Of a stretch of 64,000 nt of DNA, positions 45,072 through 54,206 are shown one piece after another. Below the pieces are notes generated by a model. It had not been told where the DNA came from. It saw only the letters and a list, made by a program, of their open reading frames with translations, and did no database searches. The stretch comes from Flavobacterium tyrosinilyticum. Lineage in GTDB: Bacteria; Bacteroidota; Bacteroidia; Flavobacteriales; Flavobacteriaceae. A program made the translations under genes and the position numbers. Numbering within the stretch: position 1 is the stretch's first letter; each line of letters opens with the position of its first letter. Where the stretch lies: the NCBI RefSeq assembly GCF_023656565.1, contig NZ_JAMOKG010000005.1:62001-126000 (forward strand), in the 5' to 3' direction.

Positions 45072-46097
45072 TTAAGGTATTAAAACGGCTCTGCCTTTTA
45101 TTTTTCCTTGTCGCATTCTTTCGTATACTTCGTTGGCATCGTCTAGTTTATGCTTTTCGATTTCTATATGAATTTTCTTTTGCCTTGCCAATCCTACAAC
45201 TTCCATCAATTCTGTTCTTGATCCCCAATATGGATTAGTCATACTCACACCAAATGGCAATCCGTTCATGCTGTATTGATAATGTCCGCCTCCAAGCCCC
45301 ACAATTGTAAGATCTCCATCAAGGCTCACTATTTTTGTTCCTAAATCTATTGTAGAAGTTGCTCCAACAAAATCAAGTACTACTTTTGCTTTCTTGATTC
45401 CTGTAATTTTCTGAATCTGTTCTGCGGCATCAGCATCTTTAGAATTAATTGTAAAAGCTGCACCCAATTCTTTTGCGAAAGCCAATTTATCTTCGGTAAC
45501 ATCGCAAGCAATAATTTCGGCTCCGCTTATTTCTCTTAATATCTGTAACGCAACGTGGCCCAGTCCCCCAACTCCGATTACCACAACAAATTCGTCGGCC
45601 ATTAATTTAGGAAGTGAACGTTTTATAGCAGAATAAGGTGTAAGTGCCGCATCTGTCAATGGAGCAGCAATAACAGGATCTAAGTCAAATATTGGTACTA
45701 AAAGCCTAGAAGATGGCACTAGCATATATTCGGACATTCCGCCATCTAATCCTAATCCACCGCCATATGCTTGCTCAGATTGATGATCACAATAATTTTC
45801 TTTCGATTGCTGACAGGGTTTGCAATGACCGCAACCCCACGGACCATAAACTAAAACGGCATCTCCTTTTTTATATCCTTCTACATTTTCGCCAATTTCT
45901 TCGATCCATCCAGCATTTTCGTGTCCTAGAGTAAAAACTGTTCCCACAACAGTTCCCTCGTCTATAATATGCAGGTCTGAGTGACAAACACCAGCACCGC
46001 CAATTTTTAATAAAACTTCATCACCTTTAGGAACCGGTTTTTCAAGATCATTAACAACACGGACATCTTTGTGTCCAAAAAAACGTACTGCTTTCAT
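45072..46097 (-). CDS. Zinc-dependent alcohol dehydrogenase (MDR superfamily)
   Basis: 341 residues. Catalytic zinc ligands in GVCHSDLH and GHENAG; structural zinc loop CGHCKPCQQSKENYC; NAD(P) Rossmann motif VIGVGGLGHVALQ at about 170. The pattern fits NAD-dependent medium-chain alcohol dehydrogenases for primary or secondary alcohols. Monocistronic with its own terminator. Confidence 0.9.
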   Translation of the reverse strand: MKAVRFFGHKDVRVVNDLEKPVPKGDEVLLKIGGAGVCHSDLHIIDEGTVVGTVFTLGHENAGWIEEIGENVEGYKKGDAVLVYGPWGCGHCKPCQQSKENYCDHQSEQAYGGGLGLDGGMSEYMLVPSSRLLVPIFDLDPVIAAPLTDAALTPYSAIKRSLPKLMADEFVVVIGVGGLGHVALQILREISGAEIIACDVTEDKLAFAKELGAAFTINSKDADAAEQIQKITGIKKAKVVLDFVGATSTIDLGTKIVSLDGDLTIVGLGGGHYQYSMNGLPFGVSMTNPYWGSRTELMEVVGLARQKKIHIEIEKHKLDDANEVYERMRQGKIKGRAVLIP

Positions 46098-46265
46098 AAA
46101 ATAAACTTTTGATTACTATTCTACTAATTTACGACTTGTATTTCCTATCTACTTTATTAAACGAGTTAAGTTTATCCTAATTTATTGCTAATAATGGGGG
46201 TTTGAGAGAAAATGTCCCTGTTTTGGAACAAGGGAAGAATTGATTAAATTTTAGATTAATGGCAT

Positions 46266-46293
46266 AAAAAAAGAGAGCCAACGCTCTCTTTTT
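46266..46293 (-). terminator. Terminator after the L,D-transpeptidase-like gene
   Basis: Perfect 11-bp stem AAAAAGAGAGC/GCTCTCTTTTT (46268-46278 and 46283-46293) with loop CAAC, 25 bases after the stop codon. Confidence 0.85.
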
Positions 46294-46317
46294 CATTTAT
46301 ATTTTAATGTCTTTTAT

Positions 46318-46920
46318 TTAGTAATAAACAGACAATAAGATTTTAGAATTTGTACTTTCTATATATTTTGAAAGTCTAGTTAAGAATTCTTGACTAACCA
46401 TTGGGCAGCCGTGGCTATTGATGATATAGTATTCTTTTTCATCAGATGGAACTTCTTTGTAAGAATGCAATACAATAGCACGTTTCATTGCATTATTATT
46501 GGTTTCGTCTAATCCAGCAAGTCTGAAAGCTTTACCAAATATACCTTTATATGGTTTTTCTACTGAATATCTTCCTAGTGAAGTGCAGTTAGATTCTGGA
46601 GAATTACTAAATTGTAAAATATCTCCTTTTATTCCAGTTTCAGAACCTTTTCCATGGGCTACTAAGCCTTGATCCAAAATTTGATTGTTTTCTAGATCGT
46701 AAACAAAGAAACGATTTCTTCCTGATTTGATTTTCATATCAACAAGGAAAGCAATTTTATTGCTATACTTGTGATTTGACGCTGTAAAAGACTTAATCTC
46801 ATTTACATGCTCATTGAGCCTTGCAAATTCGACTTCGTTTAAAATTTCATCTTCGTCCCACATACTTAATGAGGTAAACGAGCTTAAGGAAAATAGCAGT
46901 GCCAATAAAAATACTCTCAT
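46318..46920 (-). CDS. Murein L,D-transpeptidase-like protein (YkuD-related catalytic domain)
   Basis: 200 residues from the ATG at 46920, which opens a signal peptide (MRVFLLALLFSLSSFTSL); an upstream TTG at 46929 is less likely. The catalytic motif is HSYKEVPSDE...INSHGCPMVS, where the Cys of SHGC is the nucleophile. It belongs to the murein L,D-transpeptidase catalytic family (PF13645 type) that may cross-link or trim peptidoglycan in the periplasm. Single gene. Confidence 0.85.
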   Translation of the reverse strand: MRVFLLALLFSLSSFTSLSMWDEDEILNEVEFARLNEHVNEIKSFTASNHKYSNKIAFLVDMKIKSGRNRFFVYDLENNQILDQGLVAHGKGSETGIKGDILQFSNSPESNCTSLGRYSVEKPYKGIFGKAFRLAGLDETNNNAMKRAIVLHSYKEVPSDEKEYYIINSHGCPMVSQEFLTRLSKYIESTNSKILLSVYY

Positions 46921-46929
46921 ATCCGGCAA

Positions 46930-47584
46930 ATGTTAAGTTAATAGTTATGACTTGGGGTCAATTGTTAATTTTCAGTTGCAAAATTATACACAAATCTTAT
47001 ACAATTCCCATATCATAAGTTAAAGATATTATAAATATCTGAAAACAACAAAATTATATGTTAATTTTCGATTAAAATACCTGATTTAATGTTGAAACGC
47101 CACATCTAGTGTTAATATTATTTCTTTTCTGACTTTTATTTTTTTCTTTATTAATAATAGTCCAATAAAATAATTACTTCCAAGTAAAAAACTCCCTTGA
47201 CAAAAATTATCAGAACCCTAAAAGCAATAAATAAATTAAACTTATTTGCCCGCTTTATAATAGCTTTAGGAAATAATTCATTCAGCCTTTGCTGCAGATT
47301 TGATGATGTTTCTTAAAGTTCTTATGCAGTTGCTGCAAAATAATTCAAACAAAAAAAGAGCAACGCAGTAATAAAGGTTTTTGGATTCATTTTAATCTTG
47401 TTATTCTGAGTTTTTAAAAGTAAGTGTACGATGTATAAACTGATACTATATTACCTCGAAAATATAATATTTTATCTAGTTTGCATCAACATAGGACAAA
47501 ATCGAAATAATACTTTTAATTTTATTGAAAAATTGAACTTTGCTAGAGTTTAACCCATTTAAATAATAACTAAAAAATAAAAAA
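46930..47584. other. Intergenic region with a signal-peptide remnant, 650 bp
   Basis: AT-rich divergent intergenic region upstream of the L,D-transpeptidase-like and Xaa-Pro peptidase genes. Apart from the remnant at 47322-47390, no gene was found. Confidence 0.5.
47322..47390 (-). pseudogene. Remnant of an exported protein gene: signal peptide ending in a stop
   Basis: ATG at 47390 opens MNPKTFITALLFFCLNYFAA followed by TA and a TAA stop at 47322-47324. The sequence looks like a complete Flavobacterium signal peptide in which the expected Gln codon (CAA) after Ala has become TAA. The frame does not continue as a recognisable protein, so this is probably a decayed gene start. Confidence 0.45.
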
Positions 47585-48796
47585 ATGACAATTGGAGTTG
47601 GCGGATCAACTATAGATATCGAATTAGGGAAAATACAAAATATGACACTTGATGTCGTACCTATTGCTTTATCGGAGTACCAACAGCGTGTAAAAAAAGC
47701 AGCTGTTTTAATGAAAGAGCATAATTGTAAAGCATTATATGTGAATGCTGGAACTAATCTGTATTATTTTACAGGAACAAAATGGAATGCTTCTGAACGT
47801 ATGGTTGGCGCAATAATTTTTGAAGATGAAACTATTGAATATATTGTTCCGAAATTTGAAGAAGGCACTTTCAAGACTTTTATGAAAGTTGAAGGCAATC
47901 TAAATTTCTGGGAAGAACATGAAAGTCCGTACGAATTATTTGGAAATATCCTAAAAAGTAAAAACATCATTGAGGGCACTATTGCGCTAGACGAATCGGC
48001 TTCTTTTTTTCTTATTGATGGTGTTTCAAAAGCAAACTCAAACTTTAATTTTGTAAATGCACAACCTATAACGGCAGGTTGCAGAATGCATAAATCGGCT
48101 AATGAAATTGCTATTATTCAAAAAGCAAAAAACATTACAATGACGGTTCAAAAAGCAGCAGCGAGTATTTTATATCCCGGAATTGAAGTAAGCACTGTTG
48201 TCGATTTTATACACAAAGCGCACATTAAGGCTGGTATTGCCTCTGGCTCTTATTTCTGCATTGTTCTATTTGGAGAAGATTCGCAATATCCGCATGGTGT
48301 TACGGCTCCTCAGAATTTAGTGGACAATGATGTTGTGTTGATTGATACTGGATGCCGATTAGAAGGTTATTTGTCTGACATTACTAGAACCTATGTTTAC
48401 GGAACTCCAAATGAGGAACACAGAAAAATCTGGAACCTTGAAAAATCGACTCAAAAAGCAGCCTTTGATGCCGCACAAATTGGAGCTACATGTGGTTCTG
48501 TTGATGATGCCGCGCGAAAAGTCTTAGCGCAAGCGGGATTAAGCGGTGATTATGAAATTCCGGGCCTACCACATCGTGTAGGACACGGCACAGGATTGGA
48601 TATTCATGAATATCCTTATTTGGTAAGAGGCAATCAAACCGTTTTAAAAGAAGGAATGGTAGTGAGTAACGAACCTATGATTTGTATGCCTGGACAATTT
48701 GGTATTCGTCATGAAGATCATTTTTATATGACTGCTGATGGCCCTAAATGGTTTACTGAACCAATGCAGAGTATTGATAATCCTTTTGGATTATAG
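47585..48796 (+). CDS. Xaa-Pro peptidase (M24 family)
   Basis: 403 residues: creatinase N-terminal domain followed by an M24 pita-bread fold. Metal ligands are visible in LIDTGCRLEGYLSDITR (two Asp), HRVGHGTGLDIHE (His), SNEPMI (Glu) and IRHEDHFYMT (Glu). It should cleave the bond before proline in Xaa-Pro dipeptides or peptides. No signal peptide is evident. The two peptidase genes on the opposite strand have related specificity. Confidence 0.87.
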   Translation: MTIGVGGSTIDIELGKIQNMTLDVVPIALSEYQQRVKKAAVLMKEHNCKALYVNAGTNLYYFTGTKWNASERMVGAIIFEDETIEYIVPKFEEGTFKTFMKVEGNLNFWEEHESPYELFGNILKSKNIIEGTIALDESASFFLIDGVSKANSNFNFVNAQPITAGCRMHKSANEIAIIQKAKNITMTVQKAAASILYPGIEVSTVVDFIHKAHIKAGIASGSYFCIVLFGEDSQYPHGVTAPQNLVDNDVVLIDTGCRLEGYLSDITRTYVYGTPNEEHRKIWNLEKSTQKAAFDAAQIGATCGSVDDAARKVLAQAGLSGDYEIPGLPHRVGHGTGLDIHEYPYLVRGNQTVLKEGMVVSNEPMICMPGQFGIRHEDHFYMTADGPKWFTEPMQSIDNPFGL

Positions 48797-48872
48797 GTTT
48801 AAAATATTATCATATTTTAACTAAAAAAAATCAAATTTTAAGTTTCCAAATTCCAATATTTTCTACCTCACA

Positions 48873-48911
48873 AAAAAGGAGAATTTCATTCATTTGAAAT
48901 TCTCCTTTTTC
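48873..48911. terminator. Bidirectional terminator between Xaa-Pro peptidase and DPP-IV genes
   Basis: Perfect 16-bp stem (48873-48888 with 48895-48910), 6-base loop, A and T runs at either end, between converging genes. Confidence 0.88.
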
Positions 48912-48928
48912 TATAAATGAACTATTTT

Positions 48929-51088
48929 CTATTTTGCTCCTGGCGGACAATTTTTTTCTATGTATCGAATAAAAGTATCCGTTAAATGTTTCACTGTTCC
49001 TTCTCCTTCAGAAATATCATGAGAACGATTTGGATAAATCATTAAATCGAACATTTTATCGTATTTCACTAATTCATTTATCAAAACCTCAGCATTTTTA
49101 TAATGCACATTATCATCGCCTGTTCCATGAATATACAATAAATTTCCTTTTAGATTTTTTGCATGAGTAACCGGCGAAGCTTTACTGTAATTCGCTTCAT
49201 TACCTTCTGGTAATCCCATGTAACGTTCTGTGTAGATGTTATCATAAAAATGTTGGTCTGTCACAGCTGCAATCGCGATTCCGGTTTTGTATATATCTGG
49301 ATATTGAAACATTAAATTTAAAGTTACAGCACCACCGCCACTCCATCCGTGAATGGCTACACGATCAGAATCAATAAAATTCCATTTTAAAACTTCTTTG
49401 GCTGCCATTGCCTGATCACGAGTATTGATAATTCCGATGTTTTTATAAATAGATTTTCTCCATTCTGTTCCCTTCATTACAGGAGTTCCTCTATTATCCA
49501 TCGCAATTCCGATGTATCCTTTTGGAATCAATTTCGCAATAAAATAATTAAAATAAGGCTCATCGTTTGCTACTGCAGCCATAGGCTCTCCATACACATA
49601 AAAGAACACAGGGTATTTTTTTGAAGGATCAAAATCTAATGGTTTTGCCATAATTCCGTCAATATCAATACCGTCGCTAGTTTTTACTTTAAATTTTTCT
49701 AACGAATAATTAAGTTTACGATTCGCAAAAACATCTGCTTCTTTCGGCAATATTTTTTTATGTCCTGAAAGCGCTACTAATCTTGTATTGTAATCTCTCT
49801 TTATGTTAGAGTTGGTATGTTTGGCATATGATGCATCTGTTGAAAAAACGTAGGCATTTGTACCTTCAAAAGCATCTGGAGTTACTCTTTTTGTTTTCTT
49901 TGAACTTAAATTTGTTTCATATAAATAGCGCTGTGTAGCATCTGTAGGACTTGCAATAAAATATATTGTTTTTGTCTTTTCATTGTACGCTTTAAAATAA
50001 GCATCAAAATTAGTTTTGGTTACCAATTCTTTTGATTTTCCGTCAAGGCTTATTTTATAAATATGCATCCATCCGTCTGCATCAGAACTCCATAAAAAAG
50101 CTTTTCCATTATCAACAAACTGGCAAGGAAAAGTATCGTATTCTCCCGCAGAAATATCAAAAACATCGATCCAAGAAGTAGATTCTTCTTTGTAAATAAC
50201 TCTAGCAGATCCCGATTTTGCATTGCAATCATACATGGTAACTTGGTTCTGATTTCGGTTTAACTGAATCACCATAACAGATTCGTTGCTAAGCCATTTC
50301 ATACGAACTAAATAATTATTATCAGGTTCTCCTGGAATGTTTAACCAATTGGTTTGTACCGAATCAATATTTACAATTCCAATTTTTACCGAAGACGGTT
50401 TTTCTCCTGCCTTTGGATATTCAACTGGAACAATAACTGGATAAAGCGAATCGGTATTATTGATCATGAAATGAAATTTGGTCGAAGTGGCATCTACTCT
50501 CCAAAAAGCAATACTTTTTCCGTCTGGGCTCCATCTGAATCCGTCACGGGCAGCCAATTCTTCTTCATAAACCCAATCAAAAGTTCCGTTGATGATTTTA
50601 TCTGTACCGTCTGTGGTTAAAGGAGTAATTTTTCCTGTATTTAGATTTTCCACATAAATATTATGTTTGGAAACATAGGCAACATTTTCATTATCGCTCG
50701 AAAATTTAGCAAACATTAAGGAAGATGCATCAAGGCTTTTACCTAATTGTTTTCCTTTTCCTGTAGTCAAATCAAAAAACCAATAATCGCCTTTGGTATT
50801 TTCTCTCCATACTTTTTTTGAATTGGTATAGACCAAAACTCTTGTTTTTGAGTCATTCCAAACCAACTTCTCGATCTCTCCCGTAAATCCTGCCGCAGCC
50901 AATTGCGATTTAGACAAAATTGTAATTTGCTTATCTAGCTTATCAACATCATAAACCACCACGCTATTGTCTTTGTTTACCCAAAACGAATGAGAATTTG
51001 GCAGCCAATTTAGATCGTTAATATCAATATCCTGCTGTGCAAAAACAGATGTGCATACAAACAGAAAAAACAACAAATACTTTTTCAT
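48929..51088 (-). CDS. Dipeptidyl peptidase IV (S9B prolyl peptidase)
   Basis: 719 residues with signal peptide (about 1-17, ending FAQ). N-terminal eight-bladed propeller (DPPIV_N) with WVYEEELAARDGFRWSPDG, then an alpha/beta-hydrolase domain: nucleophile Ser in HGWSGGGAVTL, Asp in HGTGDDNVHY and His in NRSHDISEG. It removes Xaa-Pro dipeptides from the N terminus of peptides in the periplasm. It starts 1 base after the aminopeptidase P gene ends, so the two form an operon for proline-rich peptide use. Confidence 0.93.
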   Translation of the reverse strand: MKKYLLFFLFVCTSVFAQQDIDINDLNWLPNSHSFWVNKDNSVVVYDVDKLDKQITILSKSQLAAAGFTGEIEKLVWNDSKTRVLVYTNSKKVWRENTKGDYWFFDLTTGKGKQLGKSLDASSLMFAKFSSDNENVAYVSKHNIYVENLNTGKITPLTTDGTDKIINGTFDWVYEEELAARDGFRWSPDGKSIAFWRVDATSTKFHFMINNTDSLYPVIVPVEYPKAGEKPSSVKIGIVNIDSVQTNWLNIPGEPDNNYLVRMKWLSNESVMVIQLNRNQNQVTMYDCNAKSGSARVIYKEESTSWIDVFDISAGEYDTFPCQFVDNGKAFLWSSDADGWMHIYKISLDGKSKELVTKTNFDAYFKAYNEKTKTIYFIASPTDATQRYLYETNLSSKKTKRVTPDAFEGTNAYVFSTDASYAKHTNSNIKRDYNTRLVALSGHKKILPKEADVFANRKLNYSLEKFKVKTSDGIDIDGIMAKPLDFDPSKKYPVFFYVYGEPMAAVANDEPYFNYFIAKLIPKGYIGIAMDNRGTPVMKGTEWRKSIYKNIGIINTRDQAMAAKEVLKWNFIDSDRVAIHGWSGGGAVTLNLMFQYPDIYKTGIAIAAVTDQHFYDNIYTERYMGLPEGNEANYSKASPVTHAKNLKGNLLYIHGTGDDNVHYKNAEVLINELVKYDKMFDLMIYPNRSHDISEGEGTVKHLTDTFIRYIEKNCPPGAK

Positions 51089-51089
51089 C

Positions 51090-52388
51090 TTACTTTTTAT
51101 TTTTAATTAAATTTTCAATTTCTGCAATTTCGATCGGCATGGCTTCACTCAAATTAATGTTTCCGTTTTCTGTTATCAGATAATCATTTTCTAAACGACA
51201 ACCTATTCCTTCCTCTCTAATGTAAATTCCAGGCTCGCAAGTCAGCACCATTCCTTTTTCAAAAGGTCTAGAATACAATCCCACATCATGAACATCCAAA
51301 CCTAAGTGATGCGCCGTTCCATGCATAAAGTATTTCTTGTAAGCAGGTTTCTCTGGATCTTGATTTTTAATTTCGTCTTCTGTAATCAAACCTAATTTCA
51401 CCAATTCAGTTTCAATTAATTTTGCCATTTGAAGTTCGTAATCTTTAGACAAAACTCCTGGTTTCAATAATTTTGAACCTTCTTTTAAGCAATGTAAAAC
51501 CGATTCGTAAACCTCTTTTTGTCTCGCACTAAAAGTTCCGTTAACCGGAATGCATCTTGTTGTATCTGAATTATAATTGGCATAACAGCTTCCAAAATCA
51601 AGTAGTACCATGTCGTTTTCTTTACAAACATCATCATTGGAATTATAATGAAGTGAGCACGCATTTGTGCCAGATGCTATAATTGATTTGAATGCTTGTC
51701 TCGTTCCGCCATTTTTAACGGTAGCGTACAGCAATTCAGCTTCCAATTCGTATTCTTTTATATTGGGGCGAATTGTATTTAAAACTCTATTAAAACCTTC
51801 AACACTTAGTGCCGTTGCTTTTTTAATTAAATCAACTTCCTCGTTTGATTTAATTGGACGCAATTCACGCGTTATTTTTGCCACACGTTCGTATTGATGC
51901 AATGGATATTTTTCTTTGCACCATTTAATCATTCTGTCTTGTCTGGTTTCCATTTCAGCAGTGACCCTTTTGATATGCTCGTTGTGCCCTAAATAAAAAG
52001 TATCGGCCTCAAAAGCAAAAAGCTGTAAAGTCTTTTCAAACTCATGAATCCATTTGATATTCTGTATTCCAGAAATAGCCGTAGCTTGTTCTTTGGTTAA
52101 AAAATTACCATCCCAAATTAGCGTATGTTCATTTGCTTCTTTTACAAAAAGTATGGCTTTGTTTTCTTCTTTAAAAGCATCTGGATAAAGCACTAGAATG
52201 GTTTCGTCCTGATCAATTCCAGATAGATAAAACAAATCATTGTTTTGTGAAAAGCCCATAACATCATCTGCGTTATTTGGCATTACGTCGTTTGAAGTTA
52301 AAATAGCCAAACTATTCGGCTTCATTTTTTCGGTAAATCTTTTTCGGTTTTCTATAAACAAAGAAACCGGAATTGCATTGTATCTCAT
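51090..52388 (-). CDS. Xaa-Pro aminopeptidase (aminopeptidase P)
   Basis: 432 residues: aminopeptidase P N-terminal domain (NNDLFYLSGIDQDE) and M24 catalytic domain with dimetal ligands in DFGSCYANYNSDTTR (two Asp), HGTAHHLGLDVHDVG (His), EPGIYI (Glu) and GCRLENDYLIT (Glu). Cytoplasmic by the lack of a signal peptide. Lies directly upstream of the DPP-IV gene and 3 bases after a D-amino-acid dehydrogenase remnant, which implies that the three once shared an operon. Confidence 0.92.
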   Translation of the reverse strand: MRYNAIPVSLFIENRKRFTEKMKPNSLAILTSNDVMPNNADDVMGFSQNNDLFYLSGIDQDETILVLYPDAFKEENKAILFVKEANEHTLIWDGNFLTKEQATAISGIQNIKWIHEFEKTLQLFAFEADTFYLGHNEHIKRVTAEMETRQDRMIKWCKEKYPLHQYERVAKITRELRPIKSNEEVDLIKKATALSVEGFNRVLNTIRPNIKEYELEAELLYATVKNGGTRQAFKSIIASGTNACSLHYNSNDDVCKENDMVLLDFGSCYANYNSDTTRCIPVNGTFSARQKEVYESVLHCLKEGSKLLKPGVLSKDYELQMAKLIETELVKLGLITEDEIKNQDPEKPAYKKYFMHGTAHHLGLDVHDVGLYSRPFEKGMVLTCEPGIYIREEGIGCRLENDYLITENGNINLSEAMPIEIAEIENLIKNKK

Positions 52389-52391
52389 AAT

Positions 52392-52572
52392 TTATATTTG
52401 GAATCGGTCAATTGCTACAGAAGCAGGTTTACCAGAAATAATCTCTGTCACGATTTTTCCTGTCGCCGGTGTCAGACTTAATCCCATCATGGCATGTCCT
52501 GTTGCTAAGGTCAAATTTACGATTTTTTTATCTCTGGCAATAATTGGCATACCAGTTGGCGTACACTTTTGC
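52392..52572 (-). pseudogene. C-terminal remnant of a FAD-dependent D-amino-acid (D-hydroxyproline) dehydrogenase
   Basis: The minus-strand frame ending at 52392 encodes about 60 residues: CTPTGMPIIARDKK, LTLATGHAMMGLSLTPATGK, ISGKPASVAIDRF. These match the DAO/DadA C terminus (RPxTPDGxPxIG ... TGHGxxGxTxxxGTGxxxxxLIxG). The N-terminal 300 or so residues, including the FAD-binding domain, are missing. At about 52572 the reading frame joins, out of frame, the end of a proline-racemase-like remnant. Confidence 0.7.
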
Positions 52573-52702
52573 CCAGCCTTGTATCCTTGGAACAATTGCG
52601 GGAATATCTCCTATAGGATTTTCTTCCACCACTTTTCCAATAAACTTACTTCCTATATAACTTTCGTGAATAAATTCTTCTCTTTTTTTCAATTTCTTAT
52701 CG
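52573..52702 (-). pseudogene. C-terminal remnant of a proline racemase/4-hydroxyproline epimerase
   Basis: Minus-strand translation reads KKREEFIHESYIGSKF, then IGKVVEENPIGDIPAIVP, then RIQG. The run ESxIGSxFxGxVVEExxxGxxPAIxPxIxG is the conserved C-terminal segment of the proline racemase/hydroxyproline epimerase family. There is no N-terminal part with the catalytic Cys, and the frame runs into a stop after joining the dehydrogenase remnant. Confidence 0.65.
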
Positions 52703-52866
52703 AAGTTCGTATTGAAAGAGCAACAAAATTATTATCGAACAATGAAGAACTTTCCGTTTTAGAAATTGCAGAATTATGCGGTTTTAATAATATTTCCAAT
52801 TTTAATCGAAAGTTTAAAGAGCTAAAACAGATTTCTCCTTTGCAATACAGAAAGCTTAATCTGTAA
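52688..52866 (+). pseudogene. C-terminal remnant of an AraC-family regulator
   Basis: The plus-strand frame ending at TAA 52864-52866 encodes FLIEVRIERATKLLSNNEEL, then SVLEIAELCGFNNISNFNRK and FKELKQISPLQYRKLNL, i.e. the second half of an AraC double helix-turn-helix. The N-terminal domain and first helix-turn-helix are missing, and the left end abuts the epimerase remnant on the other strand. Confidence 0.75.
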
Positions 52867-53024
52867 AATTTGTTCTCATTTTTCCTACAGCTGTTTTTAT
52901 ACCTTTTTTAATAATGTATCCATGATATATTTAGCATTTTTGTAATGAATTAAGCATCCCGATTCTAAACGTGTCTAACTTATTATTATAAACCGGACTA
53001 CACAAAATATAAAAAGTGGTACAT

Positions 53025-53053
53025 TTTGATGCTACAGCAAAACAATACTTTTG
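53025..53053 (+). promoter_or_regulatory. Promoter of the biotin synthase gene within an inverted repeat
   Basis: TTTG (53025-53028), 17-base spacer, TACTTTTG (53046-53053) match the Bacteroidota promoter. Inverted arms ATTTTGATGCT (53023-53033) and AGCATCAAAAT (53068-53078) overlap the -33 element and the 5' leader, and could be a regulatory site or an mRNA hairpin. Confidence 0.65.
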
Positions 53054-53083
53054 GCTAAAAATCATAAAGCATCAAAATAAAAA

Positions 53084-54073
53084 ATGAACGGACAAATAAG
53101 AAACGACTGGAGCAGAGAAGAAATTCAAGCTATATACGATAAGCCTTTATTAGAATTAGTTTATGAGGCTGCAACTGTACACCGCAATTGGCATAAACCT
53201 TCAGAAATACAGGTTTGCACCTTGCTCTCTGTAAAAACAGGCGGCTGTCCTGAAGATTGTTCTTACTGCGGACAAGCAGCACGTTACCATACCGATATTA
53301 AAGTTCAAGCTTTATTGCCAACCGAAAAAGTATTGGAGCACGCACAAAAAGCAAAAGAAGGTGGTTCCTCTCGTTTTTGTATGGCTGCTGCTTGGCGTGA
53401 AGTTCGTGATAACAAAGATTTCGATCGTGTTATTGAAATGGTAAAAGGCGTTAATGATCTTGGACTAGAAGTTTGCTGTACGTTAGGAATGCTTACCGAA
53501 GAACAGGCTAAACGTCTGCAAGAAGCGGGTTTGTACGCTTACAATCATAATTTGGACACTTCTGAAAGTTATTATGACGAAATCATCAGTACACGTAAGT
53601 TTGATCAGCGTCTTAATACTATTAATAATGTCAGAAAAGCGGGAATCACAGTTTGTTCTGGTGGAATCATTGGTTTAGGAGAAACTCCTGCAGATCGTGT
53701 TTCTATGCTAGCAACTTTGGCTACTATGCCCGTTCATCCAGAATCTGTTCCTGTAAATGCTTTGGCAAGAGTAAAAGGTACTCCTTTAGAAAATAACCCC
53801 AAAGTGCCTCTTTGGGATATGGTTCGAATGATCGCCACTGCGCGTATCATTATGCCTGCTGCTGTTGTACGCTTAAGTGCCGGACGCATCGAAATGACCG
53901 AAGAAGAACAAGCTTGGTGTTTTATGGCTGGAGCCAATTCTATTTTTACAGGAGAACGCGAAACGTTATTGGTAACACCAAACCCTGGACTTTCTGAAGA
54001 CATGCAGATGTTTCAAAATCTTGGACTTAAACCTTTGGTTAAAGAGCATAAAAGCGCTTGTTCTGTGGTTTAA
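53084..54073 (+). CDS. bioB: Biotin synthase
   Basis: 329 residues, radical SAM. The [4Fe-4S] motif is CPEDCSYCGQ (CxxxCxxC) at about 52-60; also YNHNLDTS and RVKGTPLENN, and a C-terminal Cys-containing tail. It inserts sulfur into dethiobiotin using a second Fe-S cluster. The other bio genes are not next to it. Closed by a strong terminator. Confidence 0.96.
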   Translation: MNGQIRNDWSREEIQAIYDKPLLELVYEAATVHRNWHKPSEIQVCTLLSVKTGGCPEDCSYCGQAARYHTDIKVQALLPTEKVLEHAQKAKEGGSSRFCMAAAWREVRDNKDFDRVIEMVKGVNDLGLEVCCTLGMLTEEQAKRLQEAGLYAYNHNLDTSESYYDEIISTRKFDQRLNTINNVRKAGITVCSGGIIGLGETPADRVSMLATLATMPVHPESVPVNALARVKGTPLENNPKVPLWDMVRMIATARIIMPAAVVRLSAGRIEMTEEEQAWCFMAGANSIFTGERETLLVTPNPGLSEDMQMFQNLGLKPLVKEHKSACSVV

Positions 54074-54144
54074 AAGATCCAGAAGATGAAATAATGTAAG
54101 GCTTGAAAAATTAATCAGCAAATAAGCTTTATAAAAAAATCAGT

Positions 54145-54174
54145 AACAAAGAGACTCAAAAAGTCTCTTTGTTT
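54145..54174. terminator. Bidirectional terminator after bioB
   Basis: AACAAAGAGACT (54145-54156), 5-base loop, AGTCTCTTTGTT (54162-54173): perfect 12-bp stem between converging genes. Confidence 0.85.
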
Positions 54175-54206
54175 ATGTCTTTACTTTAAAAAATTAAATA
54201 TCCAAT

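Noticed and set aside
52240..52866. A single 208-codon plus-strand gene
   Set aside because: Only the last 60 residues are protein-like (AraC); the rest is antisense to the aminopeptidase P start and to the dehydrogenase and epimerase remnants.
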